DNA of 64,000 nucleotides from Bilabrum cf. latius (GCA_965178125.1 OZ237736.1:372001-436000); one strand, 5' to 3'; counted from the stretch's first letter, positions 46,713 to 59,085 are shown. The notes: generated by a model from the letters alone, not told the origin. Numbers and translations: made by a program.

Positions 46713-48756
46713 ATGAACCAGTATCAAGCTGAAAGCGAACATAAGAGACAGAGAGCCCAAGATTCTCCGACGGTGCAGCGCGAAATCGGCGTGTCTTCTG
46801 ATAACAATCGACTAGGTGCAAGCGAAAATGGTGCGTTTCGAGCTATGCATGGCTAGGTACCAAGCACGCGGCGTGAGCAGCGGGTCCGAGCACCCGGCTT
46901 CGTGCAGTCAGCAGCCCAACCACCTCAGGTTCTGTACGCTTTGCACCCACCCACTGGCTTCGACATCTCCACGCGTGACAAACAAAGGCGGCCAAATGGC
47001 TATCGTCTTGGTACACAATATTGGCCCCAAACTGAGCGCGGGCCGCCTACTAGACACGTCGGCCCTGGTGACTGGCAGCCTTTAGCGAGTTGGAGGAGCA
47101 GTGTGGAGCATCGTGGCAGCATGACAGGTCACCATCTGGGGCCAAAGCCGGTCAAAGGTTCCTCCCATCAAGTAGCAGGCCGTCCTATGAAGCTATTCCG
47201 GCTTTCTCCGCCCGAACACCCCTCCCGTGCTTCCAGTACAAGCTAGAGTCGCGACGGTTCTGCCAGTGCCGGGGCGCCACACACGCTAGGGTCAACCCGT
47301 CCTCCTGCCAAGCACAGGCCCGCCGGATTGGCAAGGCCCGAGGCGCAAATGATTAGGGCACAGCGCCAGTTCCGGTTAAGCACGTCAGTGCCCCCCGACC
47401 ACCCGAGCAGCTGCATTGCAACGGGCGGCGGTGCCCTTGCCAGCGGCATGCACTGGTCGATGCTTCGCGGTTCGGTACAGGGCGCGAGGGCAGACCCCAA
47501 GGCGGGCGCGAGTAGCCGACCTTAGCATTAGCACAGCCACTACAGCTAGCAACAAGAACGGCTCATGTACGATCGTTACGTTGGCCACGCCGCAGGCAGT
47601 GCGGATCAACCTGAGTAGATCTACTCATCTGCACTCGTCACATCGCAGACAACGCCGTTGTCGCTGGTTGGACGAGATGCCTGGACACCGACCAGTCAGC
47701 CTTATCCACTCCTTCGCGCTGGTGCTGGTGCTGGTGCTGGTGCTGGTGCTGGTGCTGGTGCTGGTGCTGGTGCTGGTGCTGGTGCTGGTGCTGGTGCTGG
47801 TGCTGGTGCTGGTGCTGGTGCTGGTGCTGGTGCTGGTGCTGGTGCTGGTGCTGGTGCTGGTGCTGGTGCTGGTGCTGGTGCTGGTGCTGGTGCTGGTGCT
47901 GGTGCTGGTGCTGGTGCTGGTGCTGGTGCTGGTGCTGGTGCTGGTGCTGGTGCTGGTGCTGGTGCTGGTGCTGGTGCTGGTGCTGGTGCTGGTGCTGGTG
48001 CTGGTGCTGGTGCTGGTGCTGGTGCATTCGCTAGGGCCGGAGTTCGGACTGGAGTTTAGGCTCAGACAGCAACCCTGGGTGTGCAGCACCGTACTGGACC
48101 CAGGGAGCGGGGCGCACTCACCCCCGGCGAATTGCACCACGCTGCACTTGAGCTGTAGGCAGCGATCCAGCGACGGCAGCTTTGGAGTGCTCAACAGGGG
48201 GGGGCAGCGGTCCCAGCTCGCCCCAGCGGTTTCGTCGTGCCGGCAGGTGCCTAGCAGCAACTACATCCCACCGCGCAGTTGGTCGCATCCGCTGCTGGCT
48301 ACCGGCCGAATGCTCTTGTCTCATTGGCAGCCTACGGCCGAGTGCAGCTCACCCGTGAAGAAGGTGCAGCTGGCGGGGAAGGCATGCGAACATTAGCCGG
48401 TAGTGATCAGCTTGCTCGCACTGGTGGAAGAGCTCGGCCTTCTGGCAACACATGGCCAATGGCAGACAGGCATCGTCGCCCCAAGCTGTTGCCAGCTGAC
48501 GCTGTGATCGGAAAGAAGCGAGGAAGGAGCAAAAGCGAGAGCGAAGTGCAACCGATTGTGCGCGCCAAGCACGTCAATGGCGACAGAGGATAGATGCCTG
48601 CGACTACGCAGAATGCCATGAATCTGTGGCAAATCGGACAAGACGAGGAGCTCGCAAAGAATAGCGGCTTTGCGACCCCTGCAAGCGGCTCCGTGTCACC
48701 GGTGAGCTGGGCGTCAAGCGGGAGTGAAACTAGCGGTATGAGCGAGGGTTGCGATT
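46713..48756 (+). CDS. Low-complexity protein with long Ala-Gly repeat
   Basis: One open frame of about 680 codons from ATG 46713 (MNQYQAESEHKRQRAQD) to TAA at 48754. Ten TAG codons (46854, 47244, 47523, 47529, 47547, 47616, 48057, 48156, 48252, 48591) are read as Gln. Four of them fall in one Gln/His-rich stretch (RP-Q-H-Q-HSHYS-Q-QQER, then PE-Q-IY). The middle contains about 51 Ala-Gly dipeptides encoded by the GCTGGT microsatellite. The C-terminal part has a basic, NLS-like segment (VIGKKRGRSKSESEVQP). No known domain. If TAA were sense, the frame would continue 42 codons to a TGA near 48880. It may be nuclear by composition (inference). A CGCAG before the ATG leaves open an upstream exon. 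Confidence 0.5.
47718..48025 (+). repeat. GCTGGT hexanucleotide microsatellite (about 51 units)
   Basis: About 308 bp of almost perfect GCTGGT repeats. In the frame of the surrounding gene it encodes (Ala-Gly)n. The other frames give Leu-Val, Thr-Ser and His-Gln repeats that create long artefactual ORFs on both strands. Confidence 0.97.
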
Positions 48757-48935
48757 AAGGAAGCCGAGATGGTGTGTTTGACATCCTCCCTCGTGTAGAT
48801 CACGTCCGCGTGCCTGAACTTCTCCTTGAACAGCCCACCTGGTTTCACGATTCTCCGGTGTCCCACGGCTGGTGTTGCCGATGATCCGCTCGACTGCCAC
48901 GGGAGTGCTCGCGGCTCTTCGGATGAAGAAGGCGG

Positions 48936-51900
48936 TTGAGCGCTGAGGATCGATGTGCGGCTGCGGCGTCAGCGCCAACTACGATGTGGCACTCCGATCA
49001 TGGATTTCGTTTCGCTGCGGCTGCGGCACACTCTGACGGCTCGAAGGTAGCATCGTCTGGGCTAATGTGTCGCGTTTCGAACAAGTCGTGTGCTCAGGGG
49101 CTGATGAGACCAATTGCAAAGCACAGTTGCGAGTATTTTGTCGTTCCACGCTGTATCATTCCTTTGCTCAGCCCCCTACAAGCAGGGCGCTGTGCGGCCA
49201 GCGCTCCACCTCGGCGGTGGCCGGTTTCGGAGGGTAACGTGCACTTTGCAGTCCGTGTTGTTCGGCTGCGGTCGTGCCCACCTTTGGAGCGTCTTTGGTG
49301 TTTAAACCATTAATTTGCATGTCCCTATTAAGTGATAGTATTAATGGCTTTTCTCCAGCCGGTAGAGCACCCTTGTATTCCCAGGATTGCTTGTGAGATT
49401 CGTGAAGTTGCACATGTGCTGGTCTTGTCGTAGCCCTTGCGGTGCGCTGCGCTACGAATGATCACTCTTTATGCATTTAGCCTCTAATTTCCAATGTGCA
49501 GAACAATATTTGTTTGTGATGGCAATCTAGTCACGGCCTTTTCTGTGCTGAACGGGCAGCGGGTGTTCTCTGCTGCTGGGCACACTGCGACGGTCACATC
49601 GGTGGTGCAGCACCCTTCTGTTGCGTCCAGGCTAGTCACTAGCTCGCTAGATGGTACAAGTGAGATTATTATTCTAGTCCCTCTCGCGATAACGCTACTC
49701 TCTGCGGTGCAATGTTTTGAATGCCGCTGCACTGGTTGTCTTGCTCGCAGTTCGAGAGTGGGACGCGCGCGATGGAGCGCATCTTAGCTGCCACGCAGTC
49801 GGTCGCCCTATTTCACACATGGTAGCATCACTTGTTTAGGATGGGATCGTGTACGCTGCTACTGTAGAATATTCGGATGGCACTGGAAGGGCCACTGGGC
49901 TTGCGCTTCCCGGCACCGAAGCAGGCGCCGCCACTGGGCACAGACCGAATGCGCTGCAGTCGGGCTCGTTGGTCCTTAAGCTATCACTGAACAGCGACAG
50001 CGCGCCGCATGCTGGGGCGAGCAGCCAGTCTGCCACCAGCAGTGCCGGTGCTGCCAGCACCTCCTCCAAGCAAGACAGGAAGCGCAAGAGGAGACGGTCC
50101 TCGTCAGCTAGCTCTACAGGAGCTGATGCTTCGGAGACAGACTCTTCTTTTGCCACTTAGGCTGCTGCACCGCCGTCAGCGGAGATCAAGCGCACGTACG
50201 CGTGCTCTGGGGCGGGGCCATGCGTCGGTCTCGCAGTGCGTCGGCGTGTCGCTAGTGTGACGAGTGCTGGGCAGGCAGCCATGGAGAGCGACGCCAGCGG
50301 CGGTTCTGAGCGAGCCGCGGGAGGCGAGTTTGTTGTCTGGGCGGGCGGGCAGACTCTCCGTGTGCTGGACACTTCCTCTGGCAGCCTTGAGGCGCACAGG
50401 CACGACAGGCCACTCACCGCCATGTCGGTCGCGAGCCAGGGAACAGCGGTCACGGTGGGTGACTCGATGGGCAGGCTGATCGAGATTGAGGCGCTGAGGC
50501 CTGGTCGCAGCGGCACGGGCTCCTCGGAGAAATCAAGCTCGGCACCATCGGAGAAATCTAGCTCGCTTGCCATCCAGGTGGCTCGGTCGCACCAGCAGCC
50601 GGGATCCAGGGGCGGCCGGGGAGACAGGGCGGTTAGGCACTGGCACTCGCACGCGGTGTGGTGCTGCGCCTACACAGAGGACGGGCTGCAGCTGCTGTCA
50701 GGTGCGGAGGAGGGCGCTCTTGTTGTCTGGCCCAGGCAGCAGCAAGGCGGGGGCAAGCCGAACTTTCTGCCGAGGCTCGGGGCTACGCTCCTCGCCATCG
50801 CGTCCAGCGACGGACCTGCCGCCGGTGCCAGCACAACCGTCGCATCCTCATCCTCATCAGCATCATCGTCGTCAGCTGCGGCGGTGCCTGTCGTTGCCAG
50901 CGCGGTGCGGGAGTCCGTGCCACCATCCTATGCTCTTGTTCTCTCGGACAGGTCGCTGCTGCTAGTGGATTCGCGCACTTTGGCCACCCTGTGGAGGGCC
51001 CGAGGGATGGCCAGTGGGGCGGCGGATGCGTCGCTGGAGGCGGTGAGCCACCGGCACCGAGCAGATCCCGGCCGAGAGCTGGCAATCTCCCTGCGGCAGT
51101 CGGCCGTTTTCGCGCCAATGCTGCCGGGTGGGCAAGGGGGGGGCGCGTCTGCCGCGACCCTGAGAAAATCGATGCTTCCGCTGCTCACCGAGACGAGCGA
51201 GTTGCGCGGCGCCTTGCCCCGTTTGCCAGCCACGGATGCAGCAGCCGTGGGTGCCGCGATCGTGTCCCAGCGGTGGCACGGAGCTTTGGCTCGATGCACG
51301 GACGCTGCTGCTGACAGGGCGTGCGCTGCCCTCACTCGGGCTGCCAGCGACGTCTCTGCGGGTTTGGGTTTGGCTGGCGGGGATTCTGTTGCTGTCACTA
51401 AGCTGGTGGGGCCTTACGTGGCTGCAGCCAAGGAGGCGGCATTCTGTGCCGGTGGAGCAGTCACGTCTACTGTCGTCGGTGTGCCAGCGTCCATTGGCGG
51501 CCTCGTGCCGTTCGACATCGCGGACGCACTGGCTCGGCAGGATGCAGATGCGTCGTATTGCAGTGCCACGGGCGGCGTCGGTGCCGTGTCGTTGCTGTCC
51601 TCATCCAGCGGTGGATCGTCGGCGGGGGTTGCGGCGCTACCTGACGGAACTTTTCTGGCGTCTGGTGCACCGGGTACTGGTGCCTTGCAGCAGCTGAGGC
51701 TGGGCGTGCTTCGTGCGTCCGGCATCGATGGCGCGGGCCTGGGCGATCAGTCGTCAAGGCCAGCAAGAGTCGTGCTATCGCATGCCGATATTGTACAGGT
51801 GAGCTAGTAGTATGCGTGCGTGCTTGTCTTGTCTTGGTTTTTGCCGTGCTGGTGATGTGCATGGTGATGGGTTGGGTTGCTGCATGTTGCCTGCTTGCCT

Positions 51901-54900
51901 GCTTTGTGCTGTCCTTGCTTTTGCCTACGCCGCCAAATCGCTATACCGCAACCCGTCAAGTACCCACGACGATACGCGGCACGCAATGGCGGCAAGACGT
52001 ACCCCCGCGGTTTTGTCGAAGAAACCGTGGTGCACTCTTCGAAGCTCCGCTTCTGTTTTCTCGATGGGATGACGGAGTCAAATGAGTAGCGACATCCTCA
52101 GCTGCTTGCCAGCGCTTTGTGTGCTTCCGTGCTCTCGAGTACCCACTCTATTACACGACGCAAAGACTCGCCAAGCTTTTGCATGCCTTTAATTTGTCAT
52201 TGGGCGCAGGTCTCGCCAAGGACGAACGCATCGCGTGCGGACGACACCCCGCCGCCAGACCCGGTCGTGACCCACGTGGCTGTCTCGAATGACGGCAGCA
52301 GCATTGCAACATCCGAAGTAGCCAGGGACGAGCTGGACGCAGGCACATCCACGCTGCGGTTCTGGCACAAGCTGCCCGGGGTACAGGGCGCGGGGTGGGT
52401 GCCCGACACGGTGGCCCACGCCCCTCACAAGCAGGGCCATCCCGTCGGCTCCCTCGTGTACTCGCCCACGCAGCACGCCGTGGTGTCGACTGCTCCCGCC
52501 AGGTCCTTCAAGCTGTGGGTGAGGGAGTCGGACACCTCCGACAAGCAGATCAAGATGTCGAGCCTGACGGTGACGCAGAGGGACAGGATGAAGCGGCGCG
52601 CTGACAGGGCCAGGCAGCTGGCCAAGAAGGCAGGACTGGACCCCAACCGAGCGGCGCGCGCGGCAGAGAAAGACGAGCTTGAGAGGGTCAAGCAGCAGCG
52701 CGCGGCCGACAGCATCCGGTGGAGCTGCAGGTCGCAGTGCTTTTGGAGGGACCTTCCCATCGGTGGAGCGAGTTTCTCAGGGGACGGTGCCGTGCTCGCC
52801 GTCGCCTACGGACCGTCGGTGACTCTGTGGGCGCCCATGGGGGGCACCTTGCTGGGGGTGCTGTCCCCGCCTCCCACCGTGGGGGTGATTTCCCCCGGGG
52901 GTCGAAAAGAAGGAAGTGTTGATGGTTTGCTGCTCGGGCCCGGCGGGGCAGCGCTTCAGGTGTGGGAGGAGCAGAGGAAGCAGGCGTCTGCTCGCCTGAG
53001 GCACGTGTGTCTGCTGCCCGACTCGTGCTTCGTGGTGGCAGCCACTGCCACGCAGGTGCAGCTGTGGGACGTGCGCTCTCTGGAGATGCTGTGGTGCCTG
53101 GATCTCGGGGAACAGTGGGAGGGCAGCAGAAGCGAATCGGAGCAGCCCGGGTCCACCAGTGGATTCGTGGTCTCGTGCGTCACACCAGAGAGGGCAAAGG
53201 ACCAGTTCACGGGGCACGCGACCCCCTCGAGATTTGCCGTCGTTCTGTCTGCCGCACAGCCCACGGTGGCCGCGTGCCAGGCGCGGTCAGCAGCAGGAGC
53301 TGCCAAGGAGGCCAGTGCTGCTACTGCCACGCCGTGCGCCGGCCTCGTGCTGCTGCTGAGCCCCTCCGCCCCCGTGCCTTTGGCCACGTGGAGGATCCCT
53401 TCACTCGTCACACCAGTGAGCCGCACGGCCCCAGTTGCGGGCGAGAGCTCTCCACTCCGCCCGGACCTGGACGAGATCTTGGCGGATGCTCGCCGCTTGG
53501 CCAGCGAGTCCCAGTCGCCGAGCAAGGGCAAGGGCAAGGGCACGAGCACGAGCAAGGGTACGAAGTCGCCAGCTCGGTCCAAGGGCAAGGGCAAGGGCAA
53601 GGAGGCGCTGTCCAACGGGAAGCCATCCTCAAAGAAGAAGCGCAAGACAGAAGGGTCGACAGACGCGGGCAAAGTGGCGGGGAGGGAGTAGGACGAGACA
53701 GCACGGGAGGCCGCGCTGGCCGCCTCGGCAGCTTCTGGGCTGCTCCTGCCGCCTGCCATCGGGGAGGGCAGGGAGGAGGAGGACAGCGTGGCCCACTACA
53801 CGGCCGCGTTGTTCCTTGAGGAACAGGCAGCGGCCTTCCGCGCGCGGGCTCTCTCGGTGGCGTTCCTCACCCGGGACCGCGCGATTGCAGCACTCAAAGC
53901 CGTGGGTTCGAAACCCGCTTCGCAGTCCTGCTGCTGCCTGATCATGACCCGGGCCGATGGTAGGATCGCCAGCCTCGGCTGGGACGGCCGCTCTGTTGAG
54001 AACGCCGCCCATGCCGCGAGTGGCGCGGGTGCATCGCACGATGTTGCTGCTGCTGCCACTGCCACTGCTGCTGCTGCCACTGCTGCTGCTGCTGCAATGC
54101 TTGAGGACGGGCCGGTCGGCCTCCGGGGTGCTGTGCCCAGCGAGGGCCACCAGGGGGCCAAGACACTGGCCAGGCTGGCGCGGGCCATGGGTGACGTCAG
54201 GAGTGACGTCATTTCCGCTGCGGTTTCGACGGGGTACGGTGCGGGTGCCCTGCCCGACGCTCGGCGTGGCCGGAAGGACACGTCGGTGCTTGGGGCTCCC
54301 TCGCACCTGCTGCCACCACTGAGCCAGGTGTTTGGATAGTTCATCATGGCCACGCTGCCTGCCTCCGTGGAGGAACAGAACCGTGTGACGAGTGGATCTG
54401 GGCGGGAGGGTGCTCAGGCGGGCGCTGCTGGTGTTGGCAGCAGCAGCAGCGGCGGCGGCGTGCATGGCCCCGACACCGGCTTTGGCGGGGAGCAGCAGCT
54501 GATTCTGGATGGGCATGGGGATGCAGAGTCGCCTTGGGTGTGGGGGATCAAAGAAGAGCAGGAGCTGCAGCTGGCGGGCAGCAGCAGCAGCACGGGCGAC
54601 GTCCCTGCGCTCACGCCGGAACGCCACGGCCAAGCTATCATCGAGCAAGGTGGGAGCAGGGAAGCCACCGAATCCGGTCGGATTCAGCCTGCCCCAGTCG
54701 TAGATTGGGAGGACCGCGAGGCCTGCATCTCGTCGCTGCTCCCATCTGGTTCAGAATTCGCGAATGAGACTGGGCGGGGTGCAGACGTGAAGGCATCGGG
54801 AGCGGCGACAGGGCCCGAGAACAAAAGCGCCTCTGCAGCACGGACACCGTAGCTTGAAAGCGGTAGTAAAGCTACTCGTTCGTTGCAGAAATCGCTTGCT

Positions 54901-55005
54901 TCTATGCGAAAAGCAGTTGGCGGTTCTTGGGTTGACGATACAGCGGCAAGGCGCCTCGTCGTCTTGAAGCATCTGATGCGAGGCATTGGCTCCTACAGTA
55001 GTTAA
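48936..55005 (+). CDS. WDR75: WDR75/UTP17 SSU-processome WD40 protein
   Basis: Nucleolar two-propeller protein of the U3 snoRNP/t-UTP complex acting in 18S pre-rRNA synthesis and processing. Exons: 48936-49066 (weak donor; least certain), 49502-49659, 49751-51798 and 52210-55005, giving 1,710 residues against about 830 in animals. Splicing restores LVTSSLDGT | IREWDARDG. Diagnostic WDR75 segments are AVRHWHSHAVWCCAY, LLSGAEEGALVVW and FLPRLGATLL near 50640-50790. The second propeller follows (CFWRDLPIGGASFSGDG, VTLWAP, VQLWDVRSLEML, 52740-53090). The extra length is Ser/Ala/Gly inserts plus a Lys-Gly-rich nucleolar-type stretch (near 53520-53660). TAGs at 49837, 50158, 53689, 54337 and 54850 are read as Gln. 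It ends in TAA at 55003; TGA lies five codons later. Confidence 0.85.
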
Positions 55006-55238
55006 TGCTTATATTAGGCATGAATACCTTTATCAGATACTTCTGTAGTAGCCAAGTGGCTGACTAGCTCATGCAGTTCGGGCCGGGCCTGCCTCTTCTA
55101 GCTACATCCCGAGTCGTGGCCAAGCTACCTACCACAAGATATATGTGTTCCATTCGCAGAATAATCGCGGAACTGCCGCCATGATAAGAACAACGTCCCC
55201 AAAAAATACAGGGATAATTCCGATCGAACAAAAGAAAA

Positions 55239-55311
55239 TATCAGTGGTGGGCTTCGATCCCACTACCTCTCGCGTGTGAAGCGAGCGCTCTACCAACTGA
55301 GCTACACTGAC
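55239..55311 (-). tRNA. tRNA-Val (anticodon CAC)
   Basis: A full cloverleaf is visible: acceptor GTCAGTG/CACTGAT (7 bp, one G-U), D-arm GCTC...GAGC, anticodon stem CTCGC/GCGAG with loop TTCACAC (anticodon CAC), T-arm GTGGG/CCCAC with loop ATCGAAG. CCA is not encoded, and a T4 run (ATTTTC) follows directly as a Pol III terminator. The A-box (TAGCTCAGTTGG) is standard; the B-box is slightly divergent. No intron. Confidence 0.92.
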
Positions 55312-55877
55312 ACACACCTGAGACCGTGAAATAGAGTATATGATCGCAATAATTATTGATTGATAGATACGTGACTCCTGGGACCCAAAGAAACACAACG
55401 AGTTGGCCTGCCCGTCCACCACAGTCACAACTGCTCTCAACAAGAGAAGATTAGGCTTTCAGGTGAGACTTTCTTCGTGCCACCGACTCAATTAAACATA
55501 TTATTACAAATTGCGCACAAGTCACGGTGCCCAAGTCGCGGATTTGGCGAGTGATGGGATTGGAAGATGGGTCAACTAGAGCTAGCGTTTTTGACCACGT
55601 CTCCACGCACACTCCCATGCTCGTATATCAGCCCACCCAATGCGCAATGCGGACTGGATCCTAATTTTTTGTTATGTTGTGTTATGACTGGTACCACGAA
55701 TTGCACTGAAGGCTCGCAGACCGCCGCAACAGACGTGTGTTCCTGCCTGTGTCTAATTTAGGCGTTAGGGTGGCGCGCCGCGTGCGCAGGCGGCTAGACG
55801 ACGAGCCAGCCTCTTTTTCTGCGCCGCCTTCTGCACAATGATACGTACGAATAATTCTTATATTCTGTCACTGCAGA
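55312..55877. other. Region upstream of the Cys-rich membrane protein gene
   Basis: 566 bp containing the tRNA 5' flank and the promoter/5' UTR of the next gene. Short ORFs show no conserved motif. Confidence 0.4.
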
Positions 55878-57479
55878 ATGGCTGCGCAGCCACCTGCAAG
55901 GGCGCAAATGAACCCGCCTCCCGGCACGTTCGGCTACGCGAGCAACGGAGGAGCCGTCCAGCCTCAGCACGTGGAGCTCGGGGCAGCAGGGCACGGCTAC
56001 CCGTACAATCCCCAGAATCCAGTCTACGGCCATGCGGCAGCGTCGTCCCAGTCGGTCGTGGGGAGCCCCCACGCGTCCGGGCGGCAAGTGGCGCCGGTCG
56101 CTGCCGCGCCAGCCGGAGGCGACCAGATGGCCGCCGCTGCAGCCCCGGGCGCGCCAGCGCCGTTCAAGAAGTACCATCCGCTAGACGAAGAGGCTGATCC
56201 TGACGCGGGCAAGTACAAGAGCGACGACAAGTGTTTCGAGCTCCCGTACAAGAAGGTCCTCCACACCACCCACTACTGCATCCTCGATCAGAACCCGAGG
56301 AAGCACGTCCGTGCGGCTTACCGCGACCTGAACAAGCGATACGGGTGCATAACCGTCTGGTTATTCGAGAATCAGCACATCATTTCAAGCCTCGGCGTGC
56401 TGTCTGCCCTGTTCCAGGTCGCGCTGGTCGTGGTGGCCGGCTTCTTTGGGTCGGGCGGCGAGACGAGGGTGAACGACGTGGTGGCGGCCTGCTGCTCGGG
56501 GGTCGGAACCATCCTGATCGCCATCAAGCCGTACCGGCTCTAAAGGTACAGGCAGCGGCTCGGGATTGAGTTCGCGAACGAGGAGGCGAAGATCGCGGCG
56601 TACGAGGCATCCCTGCGGCACGCCCCCGTGGACCACACCTCCTGCACGCTCTTCCGGTGCATGTGCTGCTCCTACAACACGGTGCGATCTGACGACATCA
56701 CGGTCAACCGAGAGCTGAACAGGGAAGGTCCCTGCACCTGCACCTACCAGCAGATCCAGTGCTGCTCCCTCTGCTTCCCTCCATGCACCCTCTACAAGTG
56801 GTGGTACACGGATCCTGCCCTGCTTGCACACGGGCTGCGGACGACCGACATGCACCACCGGAAGTACGCGATGGAGGACTTCAGCCAGGAGTACGGATCT
56901 GCCAGCCAGCAGGCCGAGCAGTTCTTCCAGTATGCCCTCGTGGGGGCTGGCCTGCTCCTCCTGGCTGCCTTCCTTCAGGTGCCTGTGAGCGACGGCTCCA
57001 CCTACGACCAGGTGGTGTCTGACCTGTACGGCAACTCCGGGAGCGTGGTCGGGAACGTACCCAGAGACAGGGCGTTCGAGATATCGTTCTACAAGGCTCA
57101 TGTAGACCTGTTCCTGGTACCCTTGTTCAACCCACTCTACTACACGTACTCGACCATGTTCCCTCTGACATCGGCGGTCAGCTCCACCAACGTGAACGGC
57201 AAGCACGCCATCGTGTTTGAAGACCCCAGGGCCTGGGTCATGTCTTTCGTGCGGAGGGCAAAGGAGCACAACGAGGACCCGGAGCACGCGGCCATCGTGG
57301 CGGGGGCCATGCTGGTCGAGACCATGGACCGGGACAAGAACCAGTGCTGCAGGAACCTTTGCCTGCGGACCGCTTCGTTTCAGCTGCTTGGGACGGCGGG
57401 TGTTATGCTTGCCGTCATCCTGTACGTCGCGTTCATCTTCCACGAGCAGCGGCTGAATGAGCAGGAGGTCGAGGCGTGA
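55878..57479 (+). CDS. Cys-rich four-TM membrane protein with in-frame TAA
   Basis: About 533 residues in one frame from ATG 55878 to TGA 57477, interrupted only by TAA at 56541-56543 (PYRL-TAA-RYRQRLG). The N-terminus (1-105) is Pro/Gly/Ala-rich and cytosolic-looking. TM helices are at about 170-195 (ISSLGVLSALFQVALVVVAG) and 203-222. A Cys-rich domain (CTLFRCMCCSYN, CTCTYQQIQCCSLCFPPC) follows, then TM helices near residues 350 and 510. Downstream of the TAA the protein is strongly coding-like and is needed to complete the topology. Either TAA is read as an amino acid here, or a 15-nt GT...AG segment (56531-56545) is removed, giving IKPYRQRLG in frame, or there is a sequence error or a lesion. 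Family not recognised. Confidence 0.65.
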
Positions 57480-57984
57480 ATCAGCGCGCCGTACGTGCTC
57501 CTCCTCTCAGAGCAACTGCTTGTGCTCGCTTCAGCTGGGCGTGGTGCCCTGCTCTGAACTCACAGGTTGTGCCCGGGCTAGCCGGAGTTACACTTGATGA
57601 GTTTCCTTGCTGGGGCATGCCTGCCGCAGCTGCAAGCATGTTTCGATCGAGCGGCTGGTCGTGGATCCAGCTGCTGCCATGGGCCGTGTGTGCGATGCTC
57701 ATCCCGGATGCCCTGTGAATCTGGGTGCCTCCCGCAGGCTCGTTTTCGTGCTTGCTGGGGGCAATCCTGAGAGCAGGTAGACGGTTGGTATTTGCACCTG
57801 CAAATGCTCTTGGTAGCAGTTGGCCGGCGCGAAACCTGGTGGAGCACGACGCACTTCCGGAGTCCGGACTAGGAACCTTCGATTGAAGGTTCGCGTGTGC
57901 CCCATCGCAGCCAGCACCAGTGTGATTGCACTTGGTATACAAGAACATCCGCCATATCTACATTAATTCAATCATTGTATCATC
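57480..57984. other. Intergenic region, no recognised gene
   Basis: 505 bp between two plus-strand genes. Minus-strand ORFs here (57481-57948, 57578-57847) have no motif and stop in random-looking sequence. Confidence 0.4.
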
Positions 57985-59026
57985 ATGCCATACTTTAACT
58001 GCTAGGCTTGCCAGGAAACTGTGAAGGGAAGCAAAGTTGGTGAGACTTGATCAGCATCGAAACAGCAACAGCGAAGCTAAGGGCACATCGCAGCATACCG
58101 GTTGCGTTTTTTCATTCAGCACAGAAGCGCATTGGCGTTCAAAATGTCCAGCCTGCGACGAGCTCATGTGTGTGGACTGTGGCTAGAGTTTTTTTGGAAA
58201 TGGCTACAAGGGGCACTCGCAGTGCGTCTCGGAAGCCAAGAAGTATCAAGGCCACTTGTATGAATCAAGCGCTGAAAAGAAAAAAGCAAGCGCCATCGAC
58301 AAGTTTGCAGCTGTTGTGCAGGCTGCGTCGGAAAATCATGCGGGAAGCGAAACTGGCAGGCTGCTGCAGCAACTGATAGGCAACACTACGGTTCCTCGCA
58401 AGCGCAAGGCGTTTCTGAACTTTTGCGGCAACTCGCTGCGCATTCGAAATCCAAAGCAATCCGAGGCTCTTTGGGACGCCATCGATGTAGAGCGTCAGAA
58501 GGCCGCCAAGCTGGCCGAGGAGGAGGCCAAGACAGCCAAGGCGGCGAAAGAGGCTGCCAAGGCAGCTGCAGCCAAGGAAGCGGAAAAGCCCAGCAAGAAA
58601 AGCAAAAAGTAGAAGAAGGAAAAGAAAGAAAAGAAGGAGAAAAAGAGCAAGTCGGGAAAGAAAAGGAGCAGAGAGGAGATGGAGGCGGGCGAGCATGGAG
58701 GGGACTCGGAGGAGAGCCTTTCGTCGGGCCCCGGCGGGCCTGCGAGCGGAGCGGGCGCAGACGAACCCTCCCCATCCCCGTCCCCCGGGTCATCATCGAA
58801 GGGGGCAGAGGCAGCCCTCAAATGCCTGCAGCGGGCCGCCAAGAAGGCCAGGGTGGACCTCGGGGCGGTTGCAACCTGCAGCGATGGAAAGGACTCGGAG
58901 GTCGTCAGGGCGGCTTCCAGGCGGCTGTGGAAGAAAGCTGGCGGCGTGGAGGGCATGGGAGTTGCGACCAAGGAGGAGGCTAAGGCCGCCGTACTCGCCC
59001 GATTGCAATCTATCACGACATCATGA
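57985..59026 (+). CDS. LYAR: LYAR-type zinc-finger nucleolar protein
   Basis: 318 residues, exons 57985-58039 and 58125-59026 (85-nt intron GTGAGA...CACAG, phase 1). The joined N-terminus has two C2HC LYAR fingers: FNC-Q-ACQETVKGSKVEAHW..KC and CPACDELMCVDCG-Q-SFFGNGYKGHSQC. VSEAKKYQGHLYES follows, closely matching the family. TAGs at 58003 and 58184 lie inside these fingers and 58610 lies in the Lys tract; all are read as Gln. The C-terminus has Ala/Glu/Lys-rich helices, a KKEKK nucleolar-type stretch and a terminal basic helix (RLWKKAGGVEGMGVATKEEA). Known: LYAR binds nucleic acid and acts in rRNA gene expression and pre-rRNA processing. Stop TGA. Convergent with LSM2, 59 bp apart. Confidence 0.9.
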
Positions 59027-59085
59027 TGCATGATTGCTGGCGCGCTTGTAGAACCTATCACCATGTCTCAATGCAGCAGCAATCG

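Noticed and set aside
46479-46760. Minus-strand ORF with a signal-peptide-like start
   Set aside because: It lacks a clear ATG at its start and overlaps antisense the well-supported plus-strand start at 46713.
47625-48396. ORFs encoding Leu-Val, Thr-Ser or His-Gln repeats
   Set aside because: Alternative frames of the GCTGGT microsatellite. Only the Ala-Gly frame is continuous with normal coding sequence on both sides.
53901-53918. tRNA T-arm-like sequence (GTGGGTTCGAAACCCGC)
   Set aside because: No D-arm, anticodon arm or acceptor stem around it; it lies within WDR75 coding sequence.
56385-57948. Minus-strand ORFs 56385-57443 and 57481-57948
   Set aside because: The first mirrors the Cys-rich membrane protein; the second is random-looking and without motifs.
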